This document shows positions 1 through 7,738 of a stretch of 64,000 bases of DNA, piece by piece. Below the pieces are notes generated by a model that was not told the origin of the DNA, ran no database searches, and was given only the letters and a program-made list of their open reading frames with translations. Origin of the DNA: Microcaldota archaeon (GTDB lineage Archaea; Micrarchaeota; Micrarchaeia; Anstonellales; Bilamarchaeaceae); assembly GCA_016212525.1 (NCBI GenBank), contig JACRGD010000005.1, positions 154,304 to 218,303 on the forward strand. The letters run 5' to 3'. The translations under genes were made by a program, and so were the position numbers. Numbering within the stretch: the stretch's first letter is position 1; every line of letters starts with the position of its first letter.

Positions 1-686
1 GGAGATCTATGAATTTTACCTTCTCTCTTGTTGTTGCCTATCGTTTGTCCAACTACTGCCTCTATCTCTTTTTCTGTTATCGTTCCATGTCTTAATATTT
101 TAACTTTTTTTGAAGTTGTATCTACTACTGTCGATTCAAGTCCTAGTTGGGTTTTGCCCGCATCTATTATGTAATCTACTTTGCCCTTTAGATCTTCTAT
201 TGCGTGCGTGGCCTGAGTTGGGCTTGGTCGACCTGATGTGTTGGCCGATGGAGCGGCTATCGGTACTTTGCTTGCGATTATCAGTTCTCTTGCAATTTTG
301 TTCCTTGGCATGCGTACTGCTACTGTCTGGAGGCCTCCGCTTACTTTCAAATTTATTTGTGCCTTTTTCTTCAAAATCAATGTTAGTGGACCGGGCCAAA
401 ATTTGTCCATTAGCCTTTGTGCGATTCTTGATGCTTTTTTAGCAACCTGGTTTAATTGCTTTTTTTTGGCTATGTGTATTATGAGTGGATTGTCACTGGG
501 CCTGCCTTTGGCTTGAAATATCTTTACGACTGCTTTTTCATCAAGGGCATTGGCTCCTAACCCATAAACTGTTTCAGTTGGAAAAACGACTGTTTTTCCG
601 TTTTTTATTTCCTGGCCTAACCACTCTATTTGTTCTTTTTTGAATTTCTTTGGATTTATCTTAATTATCTCTGTGGTTTTTTTCAT
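1..686 (-). CDS. Threonylcarbamoyl-AMP synthase (Sua5/TsaC), partial
   Basis: Makes threonylcarbamoyl-AMP from threonine, bicarbonate and ATP, the first step of tRNA t6A modification; KEOPS, whose kinase Bud32 is encoded at 39.5 kb, then transfers it to tRNA. The reverse strand reads KNGKTVVFPTETVYGLGANA near the N-terminus, then KGRPSDNPLIIHI and PSANTSGRPSPT, the YrdC-domain ATP and threonine binding motifs. The visible 228 codons end in HRSP, resembling the SPGM-type linker to the C-terminal Sua5 domain, so a two-domain Sua5 rather than a short TsaC is likely. The C-terminus lies outside the window. The ATG is about 30 nt from a TATA box, consistent with a leaderless mRNA. Confidence 0.93.
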   Translation of the reverse strand, partial: MKKTTEIIKINPKKFKKEQIEWLGQEIKNGKTVVFPTETVYGLGANALDEKAVVKIFQAKGRPSDNPLIIHIAKKKQLNQVAKKASRIAQRLMDKFWPGPLTLILKKKAQINLKVSGGLQTVAVRMPRNKIARELIIASKVPIAAPSANTSGRPSPTQATHAIEDLKGKVDYIIDAGKTQLGLESTVVDTTSKKVKILRHGTITEKEIEAVVGQTIGNNKREGKIHRS

Positions 687-711
687 TAGTTAATCATCAA
701 AGCTTAAGTCT

Positions 712-719
712 ATTTAAAT
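712..719. promoter_or_regulatory. Palindromic TATA box shared by two divergent genes
   Basis: The sequence ATTTAAAT is self-complementary. Its centre lies about 30 nt from the Sua5 start codon (686, minus) and about 25 nt from the start at 740 (plus), the usual archaeal TATA-to-start distance. There is no second good TATA box in this gap, so one TBP site may serve both leaderless genes. Confidence 0.6.
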
Positions 720-739
720 TTAGCCCATGAATCCGAATC

Positions 740-1438
740 ATGTCAAAATCTGTAGCGCCTCCTTCATCTATTGATCCAGAGCCGGATCTTCTTGATAAAA
801 TAGTTTCGTCGTTTTCCCACCCAAAAAAACTCCTCTATGGTGTTTCTCTCCTTTTAGGTATCTTAGGTTTTTTCATTCTCATTCTTGTGGGTTTACTTGG
901 CTGGAATTTTCTAAATCAGACTCAGGATGCCCTTATTTTGAATGTCGATCGAACCGTGGAGCTCGTTTCTTCCACACATTCAATTCTTTCGACTTTTGAT
1001 CAGGAATTGAATTCTACCAATGTCACCTTATCTAAACTCTCCGAGTCTTTTTCCCCTCTTTCCGCTTCTCTTATGTCTACTTCTGACTCCATATCTTCCA
1101 TTTCCAGCGTTCTATCTTCGGGAAGCGCATTTGGGATTGGTTTTGGATCTTCTGCATCTTCTTTATCTACTGCAGCCTCCCAGTTGCGTGCCTCGTCGAT
1201 TTCTTTTTCCAATGTTAGCGCCTCTTTCGATTCACACAAACAAAATCTTGCAAACCTCACAACCGATCTAACTCAATTGCGTTCCTCTATCTCTGCTTTA
1301 AACTCCTCACTGATCGATACAAAAGCACGTATTTCTGGCATCTTCGATACTCTTAGACTGGTTTTGTTTCTTCTAATTCTTTTGTTTACTGTCATGTTTG
1401 CCGTACAGTCTCTTAATTCGCTGGCCGGTATATTGTAG
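740..1438 (+). CDS. Ser-rich two-TM membrane protein, function unknown
   Basis: 232 residues. A short polar N-terminus is followed by a strong transmembrane helix (about 31-55), a Ser/Leu/Thr-rich middle of about 140 residues with a repetitive heptad-like pattern, and a second helix near the C-terminus (about 205-225). The topology suggests a helical domain displayed outside, anchored at both ends. I recognise no family. The composition follows the pyrimidine-rich bias of plus-strand genes here. It is monocistronic, with a TATA box about 25 nt before the ATG. A role in envelope organisation would be a guess. Confidence 0.75.
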   Translation: MSKSVAPPSSIDPEPDLLDKIVSSFSHPKKLLYGVSLLLGILGFFILILVGLLGWNFLNQTQDALILNVDRTVELVSSTHSILSTFDQELNSTNVTLSKLSESFSPLSASLMSTSDSISSISSVLSSGSAFGIGFGSSASSLSTAASQLRASSISFSNVSASFDSHKQNLANLTTDLTQLRSSISALNSSLIDTKARISGIFDTLRLVLFLLILLFTVMFAVQSLNSLAGIL

Positions 1439-1510
1439 AGGTTTCCGTTCCGATTCATTCAATCTGTCGAATTGAAAGTTATTTAAATCGCTCCTCACAT
1501 ATTTTTACTG

Positions 1511-1825
1511 ATGAGGCCGGTATCAAAAAACCGTAAAAAGAAGGTTTCCAAACAAGATTCTTTTCATCTATCGCTGGATATAAATCAGTTTGAGCTTGCA
1601 CTAATTAATCGGGCTCTTTTAGGAAAGCCGCCTTCTATTCTTCAGAGAATGGCAAAATCCAAACGGATACTTAAAATCCAAAAGAAAAATCTCGAATCAT
1701 TGTGTGCTGCGCTCGATCGTTCTATTGATGAAGATTATCTAGATGAAGAGCTGAATCGGCTTTTGGGTCGGGGATCGTTCGTTTCACAACTCCTCCTTTT
1801 TGAGGATGATCAGTCTCTTATGTAG
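1511..1825 (+). CDS. Small basic hypothetical protein
   Basis: 104 residues. The N-terminus is strongly basic (RPVSKNRKKKVSK), followed by predicted helices with many Leu, Lys and Arg residues and an acidic stretch (DEDYLDEELNRLL) near the C-terminus. There is no signal peptide, membrane helix or Cys motif. The basic tail would suit nucleic acid or ribosome binding, but no family is recognised. A TTTAAAT box lies about 25 nt before the ATG, suggesting a leaderless transcript. It precedes dph2 with a 41-nt gap and could be cotranscribed with it. Confidence 0.65.
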   Translation: MRPVSKNRKKKVSKQDSFHLSLDINQFELALINRALLGKPPSILQRMAKSKRILKIQKKNLESLCAALDRSIDEDYLDEELNRLLGRGSFVSQLLLFEDDQSLM

Positions 1826-1866
1826 TTTGCGTATATTTTATTCTAGATGAATTCTGTGTGTTTGAC

Positions 1867-2790
1867 ATGAAAATCCTAATTCAATTTCCCGAGGGCCTAA
1901 AACAAAAAGGTCTGGAGCTGCAAAAAAAATACGAAGGTGAGGGTCATGAGGTATTCCTTTCGGCCTCTGCCTGCTATGGGGCATGCGATATTGCTCTTGA
2001 TGAGGCGCGCTGGCTTAACATTGATAAAATCGTCCATGTCGGCCATAATAAGTTCGTCAAGACCGATCTTCCTGTTCCCGTTGAATATATTGATTATCCT
2101 ATCGATGTTGATATCGATTCGCTTTCTGTTGTCTTGCCATACGTTTCTCAATACAAAAAGATCGCTGTCGCTACGACTGTGCAGCATCATCACCAATTCC
2201 CTGCTATGAAATCCTTCTTCGAGAAAGCCGGAAAAGAAGTTTTTATAGAAGCTGGTCACTGGGCCGCAAAGCCAGGGCAGGTTCTTGGCTGTGATGCTCT
2301 TGGAATCAAGAAGGTTGAGTCCAAAATAGAAGCAGTAGTTTTTATCGGCAACGGTCTTTTCCACCCGACTGCAATCGATATAGATCCTAAAATCCCTATC
2401 TTCCTCTATAATACCTACACAAAAAAGGTTTCCGATGTCCGCTCTGATATCGAACGCCTAAAAAAGAGGAGGCGGGGTTCGCTTGCGGCTGCTCTAAGCT
2501 GCAAAAAATTCGCAATTTTGCTTAGCACTAAAGTTGGCCAGTTCAATCCGGGTTTTGCCAAGTGGGCAAAAAAAGAGCTCGAGTTGAGAGGGTTTGATGC
2601 GTCTATTCTAGTCTCAAACGAACTCGAGATTCTGCCAATAAAGAACTTTTGGGTCTATGACTGCTACATAAATACCGCGTGCCCCCGTGTTGTCGATGAT
2701 ACCGAAGAATTCGAAAAGCCAATTCTCAATATCGACATGCTAAAGGAATTTTTTGCGCTTGTAGATTCTTCCAAATCAAAACCGTCCTAA
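1867..2790 (+). CDS. dph2: Diphthamide synthase Dph2 (3-amino-3-carboxypropyl transferase)
   Basis: Radical 4Fe-4S enzyme that transfers the aminocarboxypropyl group of S-adenosylmethionine to the conserved histidine of elongation factor 2, the first step of diphthamide synthesis. Three well-separated cysteines match the cluster ligands of archaeal Dph2: CYGACD near residue 36, LGCDALG near 140 and NTACPRVVDD near 275. The N-terminus ILIQFPEGLK is typical. An in-frame GTG lies 9 nt upstream, but the ATG giving MKILIQ is the conventional start. Archaea use a Dph2 homodimer, so no Dph1 partner is expected. Confidence 0.93.
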   Translation: MKILIQFPEGLKQKGLELQKKYEGEGHEVFLSASACYGACDIALDEARWLNIDKIVHVGHNKFVKTDLPVPVEYIDYPIDVDIDSLSVVLPYVSQYKKIAVATTVQHHHQFPAMKSFFEKAGKEVFIEAGHWAAKPGQVLGCDALGIKKVESKIEAVVFIGNGLFHPTAIDIDPKIPIFLYNTYTKKVSDVRSDIERLKKRRRGSLAAALSCKKFAILLSTKVGQFNPGFAKWAKKELELRGFDASILVSNELEILPIKNFWVYDCYINTACPRVVDDTEEFEKPILNIDMLKEFFALVDSSKSKPS

Positions 2791-2868
2791 CTTTCCCTTT
2801 GGGTTCCTAGTTCCGTTCCAATTCTCCGTTCCGTCCCAATTAAAAACGCTTTTTTCCAACTATATGTT

Positions 2869-3741
2869 ATGGAAATCATTACCAATACTCATTTGCCTCT
2901 TCCCTTTGTTAGAAAAGGCAAGGTTCGAGATAGTTATTCGGTTGATGATAAAATTCTCATGATCTCAACTGATCGGCTTAGTGCATTTGATGTGGTTTTC
3001 GAAGAAGGGATTCCGTATAAGGGTCACGTTCTAAATCAACTTTCTGCATTCTGGTTCGATCGGACAAAACACATAATCGCAAATCATCTTCTGGACCTTA
3101 AGGTCCCTCCAAATCTCCCTCCGTTTCTAAATGGCCGATCGATGCTTGTAAAAAGCGCGATTCCTGTTCGATTGGAGTGCGTCGTTCGTGGTTATCTTAC
3201 TGGCGGGGGATATACTGATTACAAAAAAACTGGTATGGTTGGCGGAATTGCCCTTCCTTCTGGCCTAAAAAACGGCTCGAAACTCGAAACTCCTATTTTC
3301 ACTCCCTCTACCAAGGCGGAGCAGGGTCACGACGAGCCTCTTACTCCAGGTCAGGCGATAAACCTTGTGGGTTCCCAGACTTACGAGCAACTAAAACAAA
3401 AAAGTCTCGAGCTCTATTCGTTTGCTCATGATTATGCTCTTTCTAAGGGCCTTGTTCTGGCAGATACTAAATTTGAGTTCGGCTATCTCAAATCCGAGGA
3501 AAAAATGATCCTTATTGATGAAGCTCTGACTCCTGATTCAAGTCGCTATTGGCTTAGGGAAAAGTATGATCAGGGTGTTCTTGAGAGTCTTGATAAGCAA
3601 TATGTGCGCGATTATTTGGAAACTCTCAAATGGAACAAACAGCCTCCAGCACCAAAATTGCCTCAAGAGGTTGTTCAAAAAACGAGCGATCGATATCTTT
3701 CTGCCTATATGATGCTCACTGGGAAAGAGCTTTCTGTTTAA
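2869..3741 (+). CDS. purC: SAICAR synthetase (purine biosynthesis)
   Basis: Ligates aspartate to carboxyaminoimidazole ribonucleotide with ATP, giving SAICAR in de novo purine synthesis. 290 residues with the family motifs GKVRDSY near residue 17, STDRLSAFDVVF, ECVVRGYLTGGG, TPSTKAEQGHDE and LIDEALTPDSSRYW, covering the nucleotide and substrate sites. The longer form, including the insert between the ATP and aspartate regions, resembles the roughly 300-residue yeast-type enzyme. No other purine gene is nearby. Its stop codon interlocks with that of the convergent Rpp30 gene in the 4-bp sequence TTAA. Confidence 0.95.
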   Translation: MEIITNTHLPLPFVRKGKVRDSYSVDDKILMISTDRLSAFDVVFEEGIPYKGHVLNQLSAFWFDRTKHIIANHLLDLKVPPNLPPFLNGRSMLVKSAIPVRLECVVRGYLTGGGYTDYKKTGMVGGIALPSGLKNGSKLETPIFTPSTKAEQGHDEPLTPGQAINLVGSQTYEQLKQKSLELYSFAHDYALSKGLVLADTKFEFGYLKSEEKMILIDEALTPDSSRYWLREKYDQGVLESLDKQYVRDYLETLKWNKQPPAPKLPQEVVQKTSDRYLSAYMMLTGKELSV

Positions 3742-4253
3742 TCTTTCTCAATTACTATTTCTTCTTCTTTCTTTTCTGTCAGATATTCTCCAAGCATTCT
3801 TATTGCAAATTTTGCCTGTCCTCTGTTTATTCCAAAGAGTGTTCCAATGCTTATCAGTTCGTGTGCATTTCGAATCTCCTGCTCCTCTTGTGCAAGTGTC
3901 GCAAATGCATATGCTGCGCCATATCTATTTGCGAGTCTTAATAAGCTCCTTATCTTCGAAATAAGTATTGCTCTGGCAATTCCACGTGCTCTTATTACTC
4001 TTCCTAAGTTTATGAGAATGCATGCCTTCTTTTTTTCTGCGAGCAACTTTACTGCTCCTTCATCGAACGCGTAGTCTCTTAGGTCTAGTAGTAATTTCTG
4101 GTTCTTGTATTTTTGTGATGCCTCTATTATGTCCGTGCAGTTCACTATTCTGTTTTTGTTTTGTTCTAATAAAAAAAGCTTTTCGAACCCGAATTTCTTC
4201 GGGTCGATGTTATCTTTGTTTAGTTCTGCTTTTAAAAAAATTAAATCAAACAT
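3738..4253 (-). CDS. rnp3: RNase P protein component 3 (Rpp30 family)
   Basis: Protein subunit of archaeal RNase P, which removes 5' leaders from pre-tRNA. It has the Rpp30 TIM-barrel-like pattern: FDLIFLK at the N-terminus, KLLLDLRDYAFDEGAVKLLAEK, the hydrophobic strand ACILINLGRVI, and a closing NAHELISIGTLFGI. At 171 residues it is shorter than most archaeal Rpp30 (about 200-215), so the barrel is trimmed. It lies 6 nt downstream of the eL15 gene on the same strand, probably one transcript; linkage of translation and tRNA-processing genes is common in archaea. RNase P component 4 is encoded at 32.7 kb. Confidence 0.85.
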   Translation of the reverse strand: MFDLIFLKAELNKDNIDPKKFGFEKLFLLEQNKNRIVNCTDIIEASQKYKNQKLLLDLRDYAFDEGAVKLLAEKKKACILINLGRVIRARGIARAILISKIRSLLRLANRYGAAYAFATLAQEEQEIRNAHELISIGTLFGINRGQAKFAIRMLGEYLTEKKEEEIVIEKD

Positions 4254-4259
4254 AAAAAA

Positions 4260-4871
4260 TTACTTCGGTTTTGAAGGTGCGGCAGCAACTTCTTTCTTTT
4301 CTTTCTTCACATACCTTTCGAATTTGTATGGTTTTCTTGCTGCTGCTTTTCTTCGTAGTCTCTTGTTCATTGCGACCTTCTTGTTTGGTGTTCCGCTGTT
4401 TCCTTTTGCTGTTAATCCCCTGAAGGTTCTTCCCTTTCGGATTACGGATGCTGCGGTAACTGTCTTCTTTTCTGGGTCTGCCAATATTACTTCGAAGTAT
4501 TTGTACATACCATCTTCTCCAACCCAGTATGAATTGAGTACTTCCATGTTTTTGTATTGTCTATTTACTCTCTGTTCTGCCATCACTTGGTGGCTCATAC
4601 CTGGTTGTACGAATCGATAGTAGTTTTTGTGTTTTCTACCACCCATGGTTTTTCTTCGGGTTCTTCGTCCCTTATCTATTCTTACTCGAACTACTGAATA
4701 GCCTTGTTTTGCTTTGTATCCTAGTTTTCTTGCACGTGCAAGATTTGCCGGATGTTCAACGCGTTCTATCACTGGGGCATTTCTCCAGTTTGTAATCTTC
4801 TGCCTGTAACCTGGATCACGTTCTTTGTATTGCGTCTGTAAAGTTTCTGATATGTACTTATAAGCACCCAT
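4260..4871 (-). CDS. rpl15e: Large-subunit ribosomal protein eL15 (L15e)
   Basis: Archaeal/eukaryotic ribosomal protein bound to 23S rRNA near the exit tunnel. It starts MGAYKYISET as in the family, followed by WRNAPVIERVEHPANLARAR and KAKQGYSVVRVRI, then the basic GRRTRRKTMGGRKHKNYYR. The C-terminal 45 residues are Lys/Ala-rich and likely bind rRNA. Length 203 is normal. It is the first gene of a minus-strand pair with Rpp30, and its promoter shares the 236-bp gap with the divergent ATPase operon. Confidence 0.96.
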   Translation of the reverse strand: MGAYKYISETLQTQYKERDPGYRQKITNWRNAPVIERVEHPANLARARKLGYKAKQGYSVVRVRIDKGRRTRRKTMGGRKHKNYYRFVQPGMSHQVMAEQRVNRQYKNMEVLNSYWVGEDGMYKYFEVILADPEKKTVTAASVIRKGRTFRGLTAKGNSGTPNKKVAMNKRLRRKAAARKPYKFERYVKKEKKEVAAAPSKPK

Positions 4872-5040
4872 ATATTCACCATTTCAATTATTGTTTATTT
4901 TATTTCGATAATTTTTTATTTTTACTTTTTTATTTTTAGACTTTTATAGCGTACGTACTAGTAATTAGAACGCGCATTTGAATTTCGTTGGCTCATATTT
5001 TTAAATATTGCTTTTTATACTACTCATCAGTTAGCTAATT

Positions 5041-5093
5041 GCAACTTGTTGCGAAGCTATTTTCGTTCCGTATTAATGTGACCTGTTCACATT
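5041..5093 (+). promoter_or_regulatory. ATPase operon leader with hairpins
   Basis: A TATA-like CTTTTTATAC at 5011-5020 predicts a transcript start near 5042, giving a leader of about 65 nt before atpH. The leader contains two inverted repeats: GCAAC-TT-GTTGC at 5041-5052 and AATGTGA-CCTGT-TCACATT at 5075-5093, the latter ending 5 nt before the GGTG ribosome binding site. These could be RNA hairpins that modulate translation, or operator half-sites. Function is inferred only from position. Confidence 0.4.
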
Positions 5094-5107
5094 TAATGGT
5101 GCTCGAT

Positions 5108-5449
5108 ATGAAAACCTCGTCAGAACATTCTAATTCCGAATTAACAAAGCTCGTTGACGATATCCGCAATGCTGAAAAAAATTATGATGACGTTATCTCC
5201 TCTGCAAATACCCAATCAAATTCTATTATACTGTCCGCAAAAGAGCAAATTCTTTCGGAACGTGTATCTGCTCAGGAACAGGCGGTTGTTCTAAAAAACG
5301 ATGTTCTTGCAAAAGGGAGTGCCAAGACTGACGCATCTGTTAAGGCAACTATTGATGCATCCAAATCGGAAGCGTCTAAATTGATTAAAAAACACTTATC
5401 CGATTCCGAAGTATCCAAACTCGTGTTGGAGTTTCTTAACTCCGTGTAG
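5108..5449 (+). CDS. atpH: A-type ATP synthase subunit H (peripheral stalk)
   Basis: First gene of the ATPase operon. The product is about 113 residues, almost all helical, with repeated Ala/Ser/Lys/Glu heptads (SNSIILSAKEQILSERV, DASKSEASKLIKK) typical of the coiled-coil stator subunit that pairs with subunit E. An upstream in-frame start would add 23 residues with a different composition; the ATG at 5108 has GGTG at 5098-5101 with 6-nt spacing and is preferred. Identification rests on coiled-coil character and the conserved H-I-K-E-C-F-A-B-D order, since H sequences diverge strongly. Confidence 0.8.
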   Translation: MKTSSEHSNSELTKLVDDIRNAEKNYDDVISSANTQSNSIILSAKEQILSERVSAQEQAVVLKNDVLAKGSAKTDASVKATIDASKSEASKLIKKHLSDSEVSKLVLEFLNSV

Positions 5450-5488
5450 CTGGTTTAAGGAATCACAATTAACTTAAGTATAGTTGGT

Positions 5489-5506
5489 ATCTGGAAGGTT
5501 CCAGAT
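5489..5506 (+). promoter_or_regulatory. Inverted repeat between atpH and atpI
   Basis: ATCTGGAA-GG-TTCCAGAT, 8-bp perfect arms with a 2-nt spacer, lies in the 72-nt atpH-atpI gap and ends 16 nt before the atpI start. All other gaps in the operon are much shorter. As RNA it would form a compact hairpin that could limit atpI relative to atpH (one I per two H in the complex), act as a processing site, or bind protein as DNA. Confidence 0.45.
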
Positions 5507-5521
5507 CAAAAAGGGATAACC

Positions 5522-7447
5522 ATGATGAGACCAAAAAAAATGACTAAGGTCAGGCTGATCGTAGCCAAATCCGTAATTGATTCCCTAATCAAAGATCTTC
5601 ATGAATTGGGAGTTATGGACATTAATACTGTTCGTCATTCCGGTTTTGATGAAGGCAGACCTCTCTCGTCTTTTGATGATGTTTCTGCACAACTCCTAAA
5701 ACTAAGATCTCTCAAAACTATTCTTGAAAAATATTCTGATAAATCTCCCCGTTCTTCCTCTGTTGTGCCTCCAGTACCTTCCTCTTTTGATGTGTCTTCA
5801 CTCGAATCTAAAGTGCGTTCACTTGAAGAATCCATAAACCGCGATTCCGAAACCCTCCGTTCTAGTCAGTCTCAATTATCTGGTGTCGAGAAATTAATGG
5901 CCTTTGATTCCGTTGATTTTACAACTCTTAATACTCGGACTTTGGTCTATCGAATTGGCGAATTATCTTTCTCAAATGCGTCCAAGCTTAAGCAAAAGAT
6001 TCTTTCGCTAAGTAAAGGTGTTTCCTTGGCTCTGCGACCCTCGGCTTCATCCACCACCGTTCTCATACTATGTCCTCGAAGCGAGGAAGCGGCTCTCGAT
6101 TCTATTCTTACTGATGTTTCATTTTCCCCAATTGCGCTGCCTTCAAATTTAACTACTCCAGCTACTTTAATCAAAGATCTTTCTTTAAAAATCTCAGGGC
6201 TTGGCAAATCAATCGATTCAAATCTTTCTACTCTTAGGTCTATTTCCTCTGCATCTTTGTCTGATGTAAATTCCAAGATCGCTTCATTGGAGACCATCTC
6301 TGATCGCTCGAGTATCAGCTCTCGTTTTGTTTCTTCCAAATACCTTTATGTTGTCGAGGGTTGGTTGGTGGCTGACACTCTAGGTGCTCTTTCAGATGTC
6401 CTAAAAAAATATGGTTCTTCTGTGGCGCTTGAGGATTTGCCTCTCGATCCGCATCACGATGCAATTCCAACTGTTCTAGATAATCCAAAATCCTCTCAAC
6501 CATTCGAATTTATTACTAAGAGCTATTCATTTCCTAATTACAGTGAACTCGATCCAACCTTCACCTATTTCCTGGTTTTGCCAATTCTATATGGTATGAT
6601 CGTAGGGGATGTTTTGTACGGCATTATGTCGATTCTTTTGTCCCTGTATATAATAAAGAACTTTAAAAAGAGCGAAATGATGTCTGCCGTGGGGCGTATC
6701 TGGCTCATTTGTGGAATACCCACAGTATTTTTCGGTATTCTTTTTGATGAATGGTTGGGTATGACCCATTTCCATCTTGTTGAATATTTATCCAAATGGA
6801 CGGGTTTTGAACTTCTACATTCTCCTCTTTATACTAGTTTACATCGTGTTGAAAATCTGCCTGATTTGTTGCTTATTACAATCTTTGTTGCTTTTGTTCA
6901 TTTGGCCCTAGCGTTCATATTGGGCGCAATTAATGAATGGAATCATAACAAAAAACACTCTCTTGCAAAGGTTGCCTGGCTTGTTCTTGAGATCGGAATT
7001 GTTCTTCTGTTTCTCACACAACTAAAGCCCGCATATCCAGCAATTTTCTCATTCGTAGATTCTTCTGGATTTACTCTGGTAGGAACGATATTCGCACTGG
7101 TTGGGGTCATTTCTATTGCCCTTCTTGAGGGTCTTATGGGTATAATAGAACTTCCTGGTTTTGCAGGAAACGTTCTTTCTTATGTTCGAATTGGTGTAAT
7201 CGGTGTTGTTGGTGTTATTCTTGCTGAAATTATTAACGAATATCTGAGGCCATCTCCAGAGCAGGGTTTGCTTTTGATCGTTACTATTCCCGTGTTTATT
7301 TTACTCCATCTTGCTAACTGTGCACTTGCTATGTTTGAAGCACTTGTTCAGGGTGGTCGTCTTAATATCGTAGAATTCAGATCCAAGTTCTTCCATGGTG
7401 GAGGAAAGACATTTATGCCTTTTGCAATCAAAAGGCGAAATATTTGA
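5522..7447 (+). CDS. atpI: A-type ATP synthase subunit I (membrane stator, a-subunit)
   Basis: 641 residues. The N-terminal half (about 1-340) is cytoplasmic and helical and binds the E/H stalks. The C-terminal half holds about seven to eight membrane helices beginning at FTYFLVLPILYGMIVGDVLYG and including GFAGNVLSYVRIGVIGVVGVILA. The Arg in SYVRIG is the conserved residue that faces the rotor carboxylate. The C-terminus has NIVEFRSKFFHGGGKTFMPFAI, matching the conserved VEFxxKFYxGxGxxFxPF motif. Length is usual for archaeal I subunits. Ser-rich linkers reflect the strand bias. Confidence 0.95.
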   Translation: MMRPKKMTKVRLIVAKSVIDSLIKDLHELGVMDINTVRHSGFDEGRPLSSFDDVSAQLLKLRSLKTILEKYSDKSPRSSSVVPPVPSSFDVSSLESKVRSLEESINRDSETLRSSQSQLSGVEKLMAFDSVDFTTLNTRTLVYRIGELSFSNASKLKQKILSLSKGVSLALRPSASSTTVLILCPRSEEAALDSILTDVSFSPIALPSNLTTPATLIKDLSLKISGLGKSIDSNLSTLRSISSASLSDVNSKIASLETISDRSSISSRFVSSKYLYVVEGWLVADTLGALSDVLKKYGSSVALEDLPLDPHHDAIPTVLDNPKSSQPFEFITKSYSFPNYSELDPTFTYFLVLPILYGMIVGDVLYGIMSILLSLYIIKNFKKSEMMSAVGRIWLICGIPTVFFGILFDEWLGMTHFHLVEYLSKWTGFELLHSPLYTSLHRVENLPDLLLITIFVAFVHLALAFILGAINEWNHNKKHSLAKVAWLVLEIGIVLLFLTQLKPAYPAIFSFVDSSGFTLVGTIFALVGVISIALLEGLMGIIELPGFAGNVLSYVRIGVIGVVGVILAEIINEYLRPSPEQGLLLIVTIPVFILLHLANCALAMFEALVQGGRLNIVEFRSKFFHGGGKTFMPFAIKRRNI

Positions 7448-7458
7448 GGTGAAATGAA

Positions 7459-7728
7459 ATGGTAGTTGAAACTGTTGGAACCGCTATTGGTGGGGCATTT
7501 TTGGGCGAAGGCGCAGCAATCGCAATCGCAGCAGGTATAGCTATGGGCTTTAGTGCTCTTGCTGCTGCATGGTCTCAGGGGAGTATTGGTAGTGCTGCTA
7601 TGGGTGCTGCTGCAGAAAGACCCGAATTAGAAGGAAAAATGTTGCTTTATTTGGCACTTCCAGAACTTATTGCCTTGCTGGGATTCGTTATTGCGTTCTT
7701 CCTGATTGGTAAATTGGGAGCAGCCTAA
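7459..7728 (+). CDS. atpK: A-type ATP synthase subunit K (rotor c-subunit)
   Basis: 89 residues forming one helical hairpin. Helix 1 holds GGAFLGEGAAIAIAAGIAMG, the polar loop is SQGSIGSAAMGAAAERPE, and helix 2 has LYLALPELIALLGFVIAFF with the ion-binding Glu in LPEL. Na+-binding rings usually carry Ser or Thr right after this Glu; here it is Leu, which suggests proton coupling (inference, not proof). It is a single-hairpin form, not a duplicated one. GAGGTG precedes the ATG at 7459. High expression is expected, since many copies form each ring. Confidence 0.95.
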   Translation: MVVETVGTAIGGAFLGEGAAIAIAAGIAMGFSALAAAWSQGSIGSAAMGAAAERPELEGKMLLYLALPELIALLGFVIAFFLIGKLGAA

Positions 7729-7738
7729 GGTGCGCTAT

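Noticed and set aside
110-516. Plus-strand frames at the window start
   Set aside because: Antisense to clear YrdC-domain motifs of Sua5; no promoter or binding site.
2791-2868. Short direct repeats of CGTTCC-type sequence before purC
   Set aside because: Imperfect, short and in keeping with the pyrimidine-rich plus strand; no promoter role is clear.
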